Shown piece after piece: positions 1 through 8,725 of a stretch of 60,032 bases of DNA (positions are counted from its first letter, which is position 1; every line of letters starts with the position of its first letter). The stretch is taken from NCBI RefSeq assembly GCF_000732615.1, contig NZ_JPGL01000064.1:1-60032 (forward strand), given 5' to 3'. Position numbers and translations under genes: made by a program. The stretch comes from Burkholderia paludis (GTDB taxonomy: Bacteria > Pseudomonadota > Gammaproteobacteria > Burkholderiales > Burkholderiaceae). Below the pieces are notes generated by a model, which had not been told where the DNA came from, searched no databases, and was given only the letters and a program-made list of their open reading frames with translations.

Positions 1-2582
1 GTGTGGCGTTGCTGGGTGCGCGGGTGTCGAACACGGGAGTGATCCGGGCGCAGGCGGGCAACGTGGCACTGGGCGCGGGCGACACGTTCAACGTGAACTT
101 CGACGGCAACGGCTTGTTGAGCCTGCAGGTGGAAGGCGGCGCGATGGATGCGCAGGCGCACAACGGCGGTCTGCTGAAGGTGGAAGGCGGCGAGGTGCTG
201 ATGACGGCGCGCGCGGCGAACGGCCTGCTGAACGCGGTGGTGAACAACAGCGGGACGATCGAGGCGCAGGGGCTGGGCACGCGCGACGGGAAGATCGTAC
301 TGGACGGTGGTCTGGTTCAGGTAGCCGGCAAGCTGAACGCAGCAGGCGGTGAAGTGACGACGCGCGGCCGACAGGTGAAGGTGGCAGCCGATGCACAGGT
401 TGATACGCGCAGCGCGTCGGGTCGCACGGGTACGTGGACGATTGAGTCGGCGAACGCGAACGTCGACAATGCGGACGGCGCACTGGGCGGACAGACGCTG
501 TCACGCACGCTGGGTACGACGAACGTGGCATTGACGAACACGTCGGGCGACGTGACGGTCGATGGCGCGGTGAACTGGACGAGCGATCACGCGCTGGCGC
601 TGACGTCGCAACACGGCGATGTGGCGCTGAAGCAGGCGGTGACGGCAAGTGGCGCAAAAGCGAGCGTGAAAGCGAACGCCGCGGGCGAAATCCGCGTCGA
701 CGACAAGCTGGCACTGACGGGCGAGCAGGCGCATCTGGAGCTGAACTCGGTGAAGGGTCACCGGTTCACGCAAGACAACGCATCGGCAACGCTGTCGGGC
801 CGCAACGCGTCGTTCTCGTCGAACGGCGAAGCGTATCAGGTGATCCACGATGTCGCGGGCCTGCGCAACGTGGACCGCGACCTGAAGGGCCGCTACGTGC
901 TGGGCAACGCGATCGACGGCAAGAACGGGGCATTCCAGAGCATCGGAGCGAACAGCGCATTCGACGGCGTGTTCGACGGCCTCGGCAACACGGTGTCCCG
1001 TCTGAAGGTCAATGGCAGCGGCGCGTCCGTCGGCCTGTTCGCCGAGAACCGAGGGCGTATCGCCAACCTCGCACTCGACTCGATCGCGGTGAACGGCGCG
1101 AGCACGTCGATCAAGACCAGCATGACGATCGGCGGTCTGGCCGGCGCCAACCGCGGCGGGACGATTTCGAACGTCCGCGCAACGCAGATGAGCATTTCGT
1201 CGTCCGGCGCCGGCTATAGCGTCGCAGGCGGTCTCGTCGGCGAAAACGACGCCGGCGTGATCGACGGCGGGCGCTTCCAGGGCTCGATCGCCGGCAACGA
1301 CAGGACGGTCAACATCGGCGGTATCGCCGGGACGAACGCCAGCTCGCGCATCGCCAACAGCCGTGCCGATGCCGAGATCAGGAACGTGCGGTCGCCGTCG
1401 TCGACCACGACGAATCTGGTGGGCGGCCTCGCCGGCCTGAGCTGGGATTCGACCATCTCGGATTCGTCGAGCGCAGGCCGGATTACCGTGGGCGACACCG
1501 TGTACGCGGGCGGCCTCGTCGGCCACGCGGTCGGCGGTGCCATCGATCGCTCGAATTCGTCGATGGCCGTCTCGGCCGGTCGGGCGGGCATGGTCGGCGG
1601 GGCGGTCGGCTCGAACGTCCATACCGCGCTGACGAACGTCTCGGCGAGCGGCAACGTCAGCGCGACGTCCGGGGCGGACGTCGGCGGTCTCGTCGGCCGC
1701 AGCGATTACGCGACGATCCGCGCTTCGTCGGCAAGCGGCAATGTCGGCGCGACGGCGGGCAGCAGGGTGGGCGGTTTCATCGGTACGAATGCTGACAGCA
1801 GGATCAGCCAGTCGCACGCGACCGGCAACGTGACCGGCAGCGGCGCGGCGGCGACCGGTGGTTTCGCGGGCGTGAACGACGGCGGCAGCGTGCTCGCGAA
1901 CGTGTCGGCGACGGGGCGTGCGGCGGATGCCGGGCGCGGCGTCGTCGGCGGCCTGGTCGGCCGGAACGTCGGTGCGATTCTGGAAGGGAAGGCGTACGGC
2001 GACGTGAGCGCGGGCAATGCGAGCAGCATCGGCGGGCTCGTGGCCGTGAACGACGGATCGATCGACCACGGCGCGTCGAGCGGCGCCGTGCGCGGCAGCC
2101 AGGACAGCCGTATCGGCGGTCTGGTCGGCACGAATCGCGGCAGGGTGGTGGCGTCGGGTTCGACGTCTGACGTGGTCTCGGGGCGAGGCAGCTACGCCGG
2201 CGGGCTGATCGGCGAAAACCTCGGCAAGCAGACCGTCGTGAGCGGTTCGACGGCAGGCGGCACGGTGACCGCTACCGACGGACTGTACGTCGGCGGGTTT
2301 GTCGGCGCGAACGACGGATTGATCGCCGATTCGGAATCGTCGGGCACGGTCTACGCGTCGGGGACGTATGCCGGCGGCTTTGCGGGCCAGAACTACGGCA
2401 CGATCCGTTCGTCGCGTACGAGCTCGAAGATCGACTACCGGGCGCAGAGGAGGCCGTTGTTCGCCGGCGGCTTTGCCGGATTCAATGCGGGCAGCATCGA
2501 ATCGAGTCAGGCGACGGGCGCCGCATCGACGGAGCCGTTCGTCGATTTCAACATCGGCATGATCGACGGCAAGTCGTGGTAA
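1..2582 (+). CDS. Secreted filamentous-haemagglutinin-like adhesin with GLUG repeats (5' end outside window)
   Basis: The reading frame is already open at the first base, so signal peptide and secretion domain lie upstream of the window. The first ~300 residues match the next gene almost residue for residue (SVALLGARV-type block, beta-helix-like DGKIVLDGG and TWTIESANANVDN stretches). From about residue 320 the protein is a run of roughly 20-residue GLUG-type repeats (GGLVGxNxG followed by an S/A-rich strand) that continues to the C-terminus, ending IGMIDGKSW. There is no C-terminal membrane anchor. Proteins of this type are exported by two-partner secretion and bind surfaces or other cells; no TpsB transporter is in the window. 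Family assignment is firm, ligand unknown. Confidence 0.9.
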   Translation, partial: VALLGARVSNTGVIRAQAGNVALGAGDTFNVNFDGNGLLSLQVEGGAMDAQAHNGGLLKVEGGEVLMTARAANGLLNAVVNNSGTIEAQGLGTRDGKIVLDGGLVQVAGKLNAAGGEVTTRGRQVKVAADAQVDTRSASGRTGTWTIESANANVDNADGALGGQTLSRTLGTTNVALTNTSGDVTVDGAVNWTSDHALALTSQHGDVALKQAVTASGAKASVKANAAGEIRVDDKLALTGEQAHLELNSVKGHRFTQDNASATLSGRNASFSSNGEAYQVIHDVAGLRNVDRDLKGRYVLGNAIDGKNGAFQSIGANSAFDGVFDGLGNTVSRLKVNGSGASVGLFAENRGRIANLALDSIAVNGASTSIKTSMTIGGLAGANRGGTISNVRATQMSISSSGAGYSVAGGLVGENDAGVIDGGRFQGSIAGNDRTVNIGGIAGTNASSRIANSRADAEIRNVRSPSSTTTNLVGGLAGLSWDSTISDSSSAGRITVGDTVYAGGLVGHAVGGAIDRSNSSMAVSAGRAGMVGGAVGSNVHTALTNVSASGNVSATSGADVGGLVGRSDYATIRASSASGNVGATAGSRVGGFIGTNADSRISQSHATGNVTGSGAAATGGFAGVNDGGSVLANVSATGRAADAGRGVVGGLVGRNVGAILEGKAYGDVSAGNASSIGGLVAVNDGSIDHGASSGAVRGSQDSRIGGLVGTNRGRVVASGSTSDVVSGRGSYAGGLIGENLGKQTVVSGSTAGGTVTATDGLYVGGFVGANDGLIADSESSGTVYASGTYAGGFAGQNYGTIRSSRTSSKIDYRAQRRPLFAGGFAGFNAGSIESSQATGAASTEPFVDFNIGMIDGKSW

Positions 2583-2616
2583 TGCATGTCGGCGCCAGAT
2601 GAGGCGCTCGGCAGGT

Positions 2617-2644
2617 CACGGGGCGGCAATCGCGCCGCCCCGTG
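2617..2644 (+). terminator. GC-rich hairpin after the first adhesin gene
   Basis: An 11-bp perfect stem (2617-2627 with 2634-2644, loop AATCGC) starts 35 bases after the stop codon. A second 7-bp hairpin follows at 2651-2669. There is no clear T-tract, so termination is likely but not certain. Confidence 0.6.
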
Positions 2645-2827
2645 GGGATGGCCGCCCGTTCCGGGCGGCATTCAACGCGTGACAGGATTTTCGGTGTCGC
2701 GATCGGCTCGGGCGGCCGGCGCTGTATTGACATCCGCGACGCAGGCCCGGCTGCGATTCATCGCAATCTATATTTCGATACTCATATAGGAATACGAATT
2801 GAATCCCGGTTGCAAGTCGAGCGAGAA

Positions 2828-2967
2828 CATGAATCCGCTCGGCGGGGTACAAGGTCGGCAGGTCTGCCTGTCGAGCAGAAGGGTTCATGCTGCCCGGTTT
2901 TGACCGGGTAGCGTGATCGGAGGCCCATCGAAGATGGGTCAGTTAAAACGTAAAAAAAGGAATCCTG
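2828..2967 (+). promoter_or_regulatory. Structured 5' leader of the second adhesin gene (candidate cis-regulatory RNA)
   Basis: Several stems fit one RNA: an outer pair CATGAATCC (2828-2836) with GGGTTCATG (2881-2889, one mismatch); an inner hairpin CGGCAG/CTGTCG (2856-2873); a 10-bp hairpin GCTGCCCGGT/ACCGGGTAGC with a TTTG loop (2889-2912, one wobble); and an 8-bp hairpin with a GAA loop (2922-2940). An A-rich spacer with AAGG and the ATG at 2968 follow. I do not recognise a named riboswitch. The function is inference. Confidence 0.5.
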
Positions 2968-5900
2968 ATGAATAAAGCCTACTCGATGGTATGGAACGAA
3001 GCGCAAGGCGGTTGGTGTGCGGTGAGCGAAACCGCGCGTCGCCGAGGCAAGACGGGGGGCGGCAAGCGCCTGCTGGCGGCCGGGGTGTCGCTGCTCGGGT
3101 TGGCGGCGACGAGCGCGTACGCGTTGCCGACGGGCGGCGCGGTCGCGTCGGGGCAGGCGGACATCGCGACGTCGGCGGACGGCAAGACGATGTCGATCAA
3201 CCAGCACACGGACAAGCTGATCACGAACTGGCAGGACTTCAGCGTGGGCGGTGGAGAGCGGGTGTCGTTCAAGCAGCCGGACGCGAAGTCGATCGCGTTG
3301 AACCGGGTGATCGGGACGAACGGCAGCCAGATTCACGGGCAGATCGACGCGAACGGGAAGGTGTTCGTGGTGAATCCGAACGGAGTGGTGTTCGGGGCAG
3401 GTGCACAGGTGAACGTGGGCGGTCTGGTGGCGTCGACGAAGGATGTGTCGGACAAGGATTTCCTGGCGGGCAACTATCGATTCTCGGGTGCGTCGTCGAA
3501 GTCGGTGGAGAACGCGGGGACGATCGCGGCGGCGGAAGGCGGCAGCGTGGCGCTGCTGGGTGCGCGGGTGTCGAACACGGGTGTGATCCGGGCGCAGGCG
3601 GGCAACGTGGCGCTGGGCGCGGGTAACGCGTTCAACGTGAACTTCGACGGCAACGGCTTGCTGAGCCTGCAGGTGGAAGGCGGCGCGATGGATGCGCAGG
3701 CGCACAACGGCGGTCTGCTGAAGGCGGAAGGCGGCGAGGTGCTGATGACGGCGCGCGCGGCGAACGGCCTGCTGAACGCGGTGGTGAACAACAGCGGGAC
3801 GATCGAGGCGCAGGGGTTGGGCACGCGCGACGGGAAGATCGTACTGGACGGTGGTCTGGTTCAGGTAGCCGGCAAGCTGAACGCGGCGAGCGGCGACGTG
3901 ACGACGCGCGGCGAGCGTGTGAAGGTGTCGGGCGATGCACAGGTCGATACGCGCAACGTGTCGGGTCGCACGGGTACGTGGACGATTGAGTCGGCAAACG
4001 CGAACGTCGACAATGCGGACGGCGTACTGGGCGGACAGACGCTGTCGCGCGCACTGGGCACGACGAACGTGGCATTGACGAACACGTCGGGCGACGTGAC
4101 GGTCGATGGCGCGGTGAACTGGGCGAGCGACCATGCACTGACGCTGACGTCGCAACACGGCGATGTGGCGCTGAAGCAGGCGGTGACGGCAAGTGGCGCA
4201 AAAGCGAGCGTGAAAGCGAACGCGGCGGGCGAAATCCGCGTCGACGACAAGCTTGCGCTGACGGGCGAGCAGGCGCATCTGGAGCTGAACTCGGTGAAGG
4301 GTCACCGGTTCACGCAGGACAACGCGTCGGCAACGCTGTCGGGCCGCAATGCGTCGTTCTCGTCGAACGGCGAAGCGTATCAGGTGATCCACGACGTCGC
4401 GGGCCTGCGCAACGTGGACCGCGACCTGAACGGCCACTATGTACTCGGCAACGCGGTGGACGGCCGCGGCGCATCGTTCCGGAGCATCGGAGCGAGACGC
4501 GTGTTCGACGGCGTGTTCGACGGCCTCGGCAATACCATCCGCGATCTGTCGATTTCCAGTTCGGGCAGCAACGCCGTCGGCCTTTTCGAGGCCAACGGCG
4601 GGCGCATCGCCAACCTCGGGCTCGACAGCATCTCGACGGACACGGTCGTGCCGTACGGCCGGTCGCCGGTCAGCGTCGGCACGCTGGCGGGCTACAACTT
4701 CGGCACGATCTCGGACGTGAAGGCGACGAACGTCGCGGTGCGCGGCGAAGGCATGGTGATTCTGGGCGGGCTCGTCGGCGGTAACTACGGCGGATCGATC
4801 GAGCGCGCATCCGTGCTGGGTCTCGTCAACGGCGGCAACAATGCGCTGCACGTCGGCGGTCTGGCGGGTGAAAACATCTCGTTCATCTCGCCCGCTGCCG
4901 ACGATGCGCTGATTCGCGACAGCCGGGCCGACGTCAAGGTCGTCAGTGCGTCGGGCGGCAGCGCGGGCGGGCTCGTCGGGGACAACCGCGGCCTCGTCGA
5001 CGGATCGACCGCGACCGGCATCGTCAACGCGCTCGGCAGCGGCGCGCGGGTCGGCGGGCTGGTCGGCGTCAACAATGGCGGCGCGGTCAACGCATCGACG
5101 TTCAGCGGCGACGTGCGGGGTGACCGCAACGCATCCGTGGGCGGCCTCGTCGGCCACAATGCGGGCCGGGTGGACGCATCGGCGTTCAAGGGCATCGTGG
5201 CGGCGACCGACGGCGCACGCGTCGGCGGGCTGGTCGGCGAAAACCGTGGCGTCGTGAACGCGTCGACGGCAGTCGGCAGGGCAACGGGCGGTGCGTCGAA
5301 CGTCGGCGGCCTCGTCGGCGCCAATTTCGCGAGCGTGCGCGACGCGACGGCCAGCGTCAACGTCGACGCCGGCATGGCAGGCGTGGCGGGCGGGCTGGTC
5401 GGCCACAACGCAGGCAGGATCGACGCGTCGAGTACCGACAGCCACGTTACGGCACGGGCGAACGGTATCGCGGGCGGGCTGGTCGGCCGCAATGCGGCGA
5501 GCGGCGAAGTGCGCGCGTCGTCGGCCAGCGGCGAGGTGATCGCGGGCGACTTCGCAACGGCCGGCGGTCTGGCCGGCGTGAACGACGGCGAGATCCGCGG
5601 TTCGTCGTCGAAGGGAGCCGTGATGGCCGGCATGATCGCGCAGGCCGGCGGTCTGGTCGGCGTGAATGCGGGCACCGTGCAGGCGTCCGCGTCGACGGGT
5701 TCGGTCGCGACCGATTTCGAGAGCGTCGTCGGCGGCCTCGTGGCGTCCAACAGCGGCACGATCGTCGGATCGTCCGCGTCGGGCGATGTCCGGGCCGAGT
5801 TCGACAGCATCGCCGGCGGGCTCGTCGGCCGCAACACGGGGACGGTGCGCGATGCCGGCGCGCAGGGCGCGGTCGCGGTGATTGGAGCGGGCAAGGCCGG

Positions 5901-6354
5901 TGGCCTGGTCGGCCTCAACACCGGCTACGTGTCGTCGTCGAATGCAAGCGGCGATGTGCTGGCCGATCGGCGCAGCTCGGTCGGCGGCCTGATCGGCGAG
6001 AACGGCATGGGCGCGTCGGTCGAGCACGCGAGCGCGTCCGGTTCGGTCGCCGGCAGTCACGACAGCTTCGTTGGCGGCCTGGTCGGCTTCAACAGCGGCG
6101 TGGTCGCATCGTCGGCGGCGGCAGGCATGGTTTCCGGCGGCTACTATGCGCGGCTCGGCGGCCTGGCCGGCGCGAACTTCGGCACGTTCGACAACTCGAC
6201 GACGACAACCCGTGTCGCGCTGACCCCGGGTTACGGCCAGCAAGCCGGCGCGTTCGCGGCCCTGAATTTCGGACTTTTCAAGGGCAGCAGCGCAACCGGC
6301 GCTGCAGCGGGGATGCCGCTCGCGAGCGTCAACTACGGCCAGATCCGCGACTGA
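2968..6354 (+). CDS. Secreted filamentous-haemagglutinin-like adhesin with ESPR signal and GLUG repeats
   Basis: Full-length 1128-residue paralogue of the preceding gene. Residues 1-30 are an extended signal peptide region (MNKAYSMVWN start); a hydrophobic core and AYA cleavage site end at about 52. A haemagglutination-activity (TPS) domain follows with the NPNGVVFG motif at 136-143, then beta-helix sequence to about 490. From about 550 to the end there are roughly 19 GLUG repeats (GGLVGxNxG). These features are those of TpsA exoproteins secreted by a TpsB pore; the TpsB is not nearby. An ATG with upstream AAGG sets the start. Residues about 195-495 are nearly identical to the upstream gene, whereas the repeat region is only similar, which suggests duplication followed by divergence or gene conversion. 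Confidence 0.93.
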   Translation: MNKAYSMVWNEAQGGWCAVSETARRRGKTGGGKRLLAAGVSLLGLAATSAYALPTGGAVASGQADIATSADGKTMSINQHTDKLITNWQDFSVGGGERVSFKQPDAKSIALNRVIGTNGSQIHGQIDANGKVFVVNPNGVVFGAGAQVNVGGLVASTKDVSDKDFLAGNYRFSGASSKSVENAGTIAAAEGGSVALLGARVSNTGVIRAQAGNVALGAGNAFNVNFDGNGLLSLQVEGGAMDAQAHNGGLLKAEGGEVLMTARAANGLLNAVVNNSGTIEAQGLGTRDGKIVLDGGLVQVAGKLNAASGDVTTRGERVKVSGDAQVDTRNVSGRTGTWTIESANANVDNADGVLGGQTLSRALGTTNVALTNTSGDVTVDGAVNWASDHALTLTSQHGDVALKQAVTASGAKASVKANAAGEIRVDDKLALTGEQAHLELNSVKGHRFTQDNASATLSGRNASFSSNGEAYQVIHDVAGLRNVDRDLNGHYVLGNAVDGRGASFRSIGARRVFDGVFDGLGNTIRDLSISSSGSNAVGLFEANGGRIANLGLDSISTDTVVPYGRSPVSVGTLAGYNFGTISDVKATNVAVRGEGMVILGGLVGGNYGGSIERASVLGLVNGGNNALHVGGLAGENISFISPAADDALIRDSRADVKVVSASGGSAGGLVGDNRGLVDGSTATGIVNALGSGARVGGLVGVNNGGAVNASTFSGDVRGDRNASVGGLVGHNAGRVDASAFKGIVAATDGARVGGLVGENRGVVNASTAVGRATGGASNVGGLVGANFASVRDATASVNVDAGMAGVAGGLVGHNAGRIDASSTDSHVTARANGIAGGLVGRNAASGEVRASSASGEVIAGDFATAGGLAGVNDGEIRGSSSKGAVMAGMIAQAGGLVGVNAGTVQASASTGSVATDFESVVGGLVASNSGTIVGSSASGDVRAEFDSIAGGLVGRNTGTVRDAGAQGAVAVIGAGKAGGLVGLNTGYVSSSNASGDVLADRRSSVGGLIGENGMGASVEHASASGSVAGSHDSFVGGLVGFNSGVVASSAAAGMVSGGYYARLGGLAGANFGTFDNSTTTTRVALTPGYGQQAGAFAALNFGLFKGSSATGAAAGMPLASVNYGQIRD

Positions 6355-6681
6355 CCGGTGCCGCCCATGCCGGCGGCCCGGACTGACCGGATCGCCGGCC
6401 ATCCCGCCGCACGCGGCGGCCCGCGCAGGGGAACGGGCCGTCGCATGCAGGCGGAACGCGACTCGCCGGGCATGCTCTCGCATGCCCGGTGCGCGAGCCG
6501 GGCGGGCGCGAACGCAGGCCGGGCGCCGACGGACGGCATCGCCCGCGCGGGTCCGGCCGGTTCGTCCGGCCGTCGCGGAGCACCTCGGCGCCGCGCAAAC
6601 TCGCTAGAATCGAGACTTTCCCGCGCCGGGCGCGTGCGGCGCCGCCGATGCGGGCGGCCCGCGTTCGCCACCTTTCCATCG
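6355..6681. other. Intergenic region after the adhesins
   Basis: No gene is supported in these 327 bases. They contain a strong hairpin at 6466-6489 (terminator candidate) and a TAGAAT box at 6605-6610 that could be the -10 of the Nudix gene. Confidence 0.6.
6466..6489 (+). terminator. Hairpin terminator candidate after the second adhesin
   Basis: Stem CCGGGCATGC/GCATGCCCGG, 10 bp perfect, with a TCTC loop, about 110 bases after the stop. No T-tract follows. Confidence 0.5.
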
Positions 6682-7218
6682 ATGACCACCGCCGACTACC
6701 GCTTCTGCCCCCGCTGCGCGCGCCCGCTGACCGAGCGCGCCGATCCCGAACACGAAGGCGGCCGCGTTCGCCAGGCGTGCCCGGACGACACCTGCGGCTA
6801 CGTGCACTGGAACAACCCGCTGCCCGTCGTCGCGGCGATCGTCGAACTCGACGGCAAGATCCTGCTCGCGCGCAATGCGGCCTGGCCCGAAGGCATGTTC
6901 GCGCTGATCACCGGCTTTCTCGAGAACGGCGAGACGCCCGAGGACGGCATCGCGCGCGAGGTGTTCGAGGAAACCGCGCTGAAGGCCGAGCAGGTGTCGC
7001 TCGTCGGCGTCTACGAATTCATCCGCAAGAACGAACTGATCATCGCGTACCACGTGCGCGCGTCGGGCACGGTCGCGCTGTCGCCGGAGCTGCTCGAATA
7101 CCGGCTCGTCGATCCGCCGCTGCTGCGCCCGTGGCGCGCCGGCACCGGCGTCGCGCTCGCCGACTGGATGCGCGCGCGCGGCCTCGATTTCGAATTCGTC
7201 GACCGGCCGGGGCAGTGA
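6682..7218 (+). CDS. Nudix hydrolase with N-terminal zinc ribbon
   Basis: 178 residues from the ATG at 6682. An N-terminal four-cysteine zinc ribbon (FCPRC near residue 8, then ACPDDTCGY near 32-40) precedes a Nudix fold. The Nudix box GFLENGETPEDGIAREVFEE starts near residue 79; it keeps the RE and EE metal-binding residues, though the usual Gly after EET is Ala. Members hydrolyse nucleoside diphosphates linked to another group (NADH, ADP-ribose and similar); the zinc ribbon resembles NudC-like NADH pyrophosphatases, but the protein is shorter. The frame is open further upstream, but homology begins here. Substrate unknown. Confidence 0.88.
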   Translation: MTTADYRFCPRCARPLTERADPEHEGGRVRQACPDDTCGYVHWNNPLPVVAAIVELDGKILLARNAAWPEGMFALITGFLENGETPEDGIAREVFEETALKAEQVSLVGVYEFIRKNELIIAYHVRASGTVALSPELLEYRLVDPPLLRPWRAGTGVALADWMRARGLDFEFVDRPGQ

Positions 7219-7342
7219 CGGGCCGGCCCGTGCGCAGGGTTTCGTCCGCCGCGCCGCGGCGTCTCGCCCGTTGCCGGCCCGCCGCGCCATGCGGCGGCCG
7301 CGTTCCCTGGGCATCGCTTTCAACGTCCTGACCGCCATCGCC

Positions 7343-7780
7343 ATGTCCGACAAGCCGCAACCGCGTCCGCGCGACGCCTACCGCCACTTCCTGCCGATCA
7401 CGACCCGCTGGATGGACAACGACGTCTACGGGCACGTGAACAACGTCGTCTACTACAGCTACTTCGACACCGTCGTGAACGAATACCTGATCCGCGCGGG
7501 CGTGCTCGACGTCGAGCACGGGCAGACGATCGGGCTGGTGGTCGAGACGCAATGCAACTATTTCGCGCCGCTCGTGTTTCCGCAATCGGTCGACGCGGGG
7601 CTGCGCGTCGCGAAGCTCGGCACGTCGAGCGTGCGCTACGAGGTGGGGCTGTTCGCGCAAGGCGCGGCGGCGCCCGCCGCGCAGGGCCATTTCGTGCACG
7701 TGTACGTCGATCGCGGCACGCGCCGTCCGGTCCCGCTGCCCGATGCGCTGCGCTCGGCGCTCGATCCGCTCGCGGCCTGA
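7343..7780 (+). CDS. Acyl-CoA thioesterase, hotdog fold (4HBT/YbgC type)
   Basis: 145 residues with the 4HBT signature WMDNDVYGHVNNVVYYSYFD near residues 24-43, where the Asp and the HVNN stretch form the usual thioesterase active site. Such enzymes hydrolyse acyl-CoA thioesters, often short-chain or aromatic. The frame is open from 7271, but the ATG at 7343 gives the normal family length. The GTG start of the Liv-type permease lies only 9 bases after its stop, so the two are probably cotranscribed. This may link transported acids to CoA metabolism, but the substrate cannot be read from sequence. Confidence 0.85.
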   Translation: MSDKPQPRPRDAYRHFLPITTRWMDNDVYGHVNNVVYYSYFDTVVNEYLIRAGVLDVEHGQTIGLVVETQCNYFAPLVFPQSVDAGLRVAKLGTSSVRYEVGLFAQGAAAPAAQGHFVHVYVDRGTRRPVPLPDALRSALDPLAA

Positions 7781-7789
7781 CGGTTCGCG

Positions 7790-8725
7790 GTGCACGCGTT
7801 CGCGCTCCAGGCCTTCAACGGCCTCAGCTACGGCCTGCTGCTGTTCATGCTGTCGGCCGGCCTCACACTGATCTTCAGCGTGCAGGGCGTGCTCAATTTC
7901 GCGCATGCGAGTTTCTACATGCTCGGCGCGTATGTCGGCTACAGCATCGCGGCGGGGGCGGGCTTCTGGCCCGCGCTCGTGCTCGCGCCGCTCGCGGTCG
8001 GGCTGCTCGGCGCCGGTTGCGAACGCACGCTGCTGCGCCGCGTGCAGGCGCGCGGCCATACGAGCGAACTGCTGCTGACCTTCGGCCTCGCCTACCTGAT
8101 CGGCGAGGGCGCGAAGCTGGTCTGGGGCCTCGCGCCGCTGCCGGCGCCGGTGCCGCCGCTGTTCGACGGCGCGCCCGTGACCGTGTTCGGCCTCGCGTTG
8201 CCGCGCTATCGGCTGTTCATGATGGGAATGTCGACGGCGATGCTGGCCGCGCTCGGCGCGTTGCTGCGCGTGTCGCGCATCGGGCTCGTCGTGCGCGCCG
8301 CGCTCACGCATCGCGCGGCCGTCGAGGCGCTCGGCCACGACGTGCCGCGCATGATGACGGCAATGTTCGGCGCGGGGACCGCGCTCGCGGCGCTCGCCGG
8401 CGTGATCGGCGCGCCGCTCGCGGTCGTCGAGCCCGCGCTGGCCGAGACCGTCGGATCGGTCGTGTTCGCGGTGGTCGTGATCGGCGGCCTCGGCTCGCTC
8501 GGCGGCGCGTTCGCCGCGTCGCTTGCCGTGGGTTTCGCGCAGACCTTCGCGGCCGCGAGCGATACGTCGCTGCGGGATCTCGCGCAATGGGCCGGCATCG
8601 CGTTGCCCGACAGCGTCGCCGCGGTGTCGATCGCGCAACTGGCGCCGCTGGTGCCGTACCTGCTGCTCGTCGCCGTGCTGGTCGCACGGCCGCGCGGGCT
8701 GTTCGGCGAGCGCGCCGATGCGTAG
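7790..8725 (+). CDS. Branched-chain amino acid type ABC transporter permease (LivH-like)
   Basis: 311 residues, almost entirely hydrophobic membrane segments, beginning with the family opening ALQAFNGLSYGLLLFMLSAG and the GLTLIFSVQGVLNFAHASFY region. The EALGHDVPRMMT loop is the usual EAA-type contact with the ATPase. Start is GTG at 7790, 9 bases after the thioesterase. It forms the membrane channel with the next gene, which it overlaps by 8 bases. Substrate is not determined: Liv-type systems carry amino acids, amides, urea or aromatic acids, and no binding protein is encoded here. Confidence 0.9.
   Translation: MHAFALQAFNGLSYGLLLFMLSAGLTLIFSVQGVLNFAHASFYMLGAYVGYSIAAGAGFWPALVLAPLAVGLLGAGCERTLLRRVQARGHTSELLLTFGLAYLIGEGAKLVWGLAPLPAPVPPLFDGAPVTVFGLALPRYRLFMMGMSTAMLAALGALLRVSRIGLVVRAALTHRAAVEALGHDVPRMMTAMFGAGTALAALAGVIGAPLAVVEPALAETVGSVVFAVVVIGGLGSLGGAFAASLAVGFAQTFAAASDTSLRDLAQWAGIALPDSVAAVSIAQLAPLVPYLLLVAVLVARPRGLFGERADA

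Larger units (their letters stand above)
2583..2967 (+). other. Intergenic region between the adhesin genes: terminator, AT-rich patch, structured leader
   Basis: No gene is supported in these 385 bases. They hold the hairpins after the first adhesin (2617-2669), a TTGACA at 2727-2732, an AT-rich patch at about 2760-2800 that is the best place for a promoter (TATATT at 2769-2774, without a well-spaced -35), and a series of RNA hairpins from 2828 to 2940 just ahead of the second adhesin start. Confidence 0.7.

Noticed and set aside
2725..2775. TTGACA (2727) and TATATT (2769) as one sigma-70 promoter
   Set aside because: The gap is 36 bases, far from 16-18; only the AT-rich patch is noted.
4700..6300. 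Regularly spaced repeats that might suggest a CRISPR-like or DNA repeat array
   Set aside because: They are protein-level GLUG repeats in one frame, with variable DNA sequence and no constant direct repeat.
2782..6483. A 1233-codon open frame on the minus strand across the second adhesin
   Set aside because: Its product is Arg/His/Ala-rich low-complexity sequence with no family; the plus-strand frame has signal peptide, TPS domain and repeats. It is a shadow caused by high GC.
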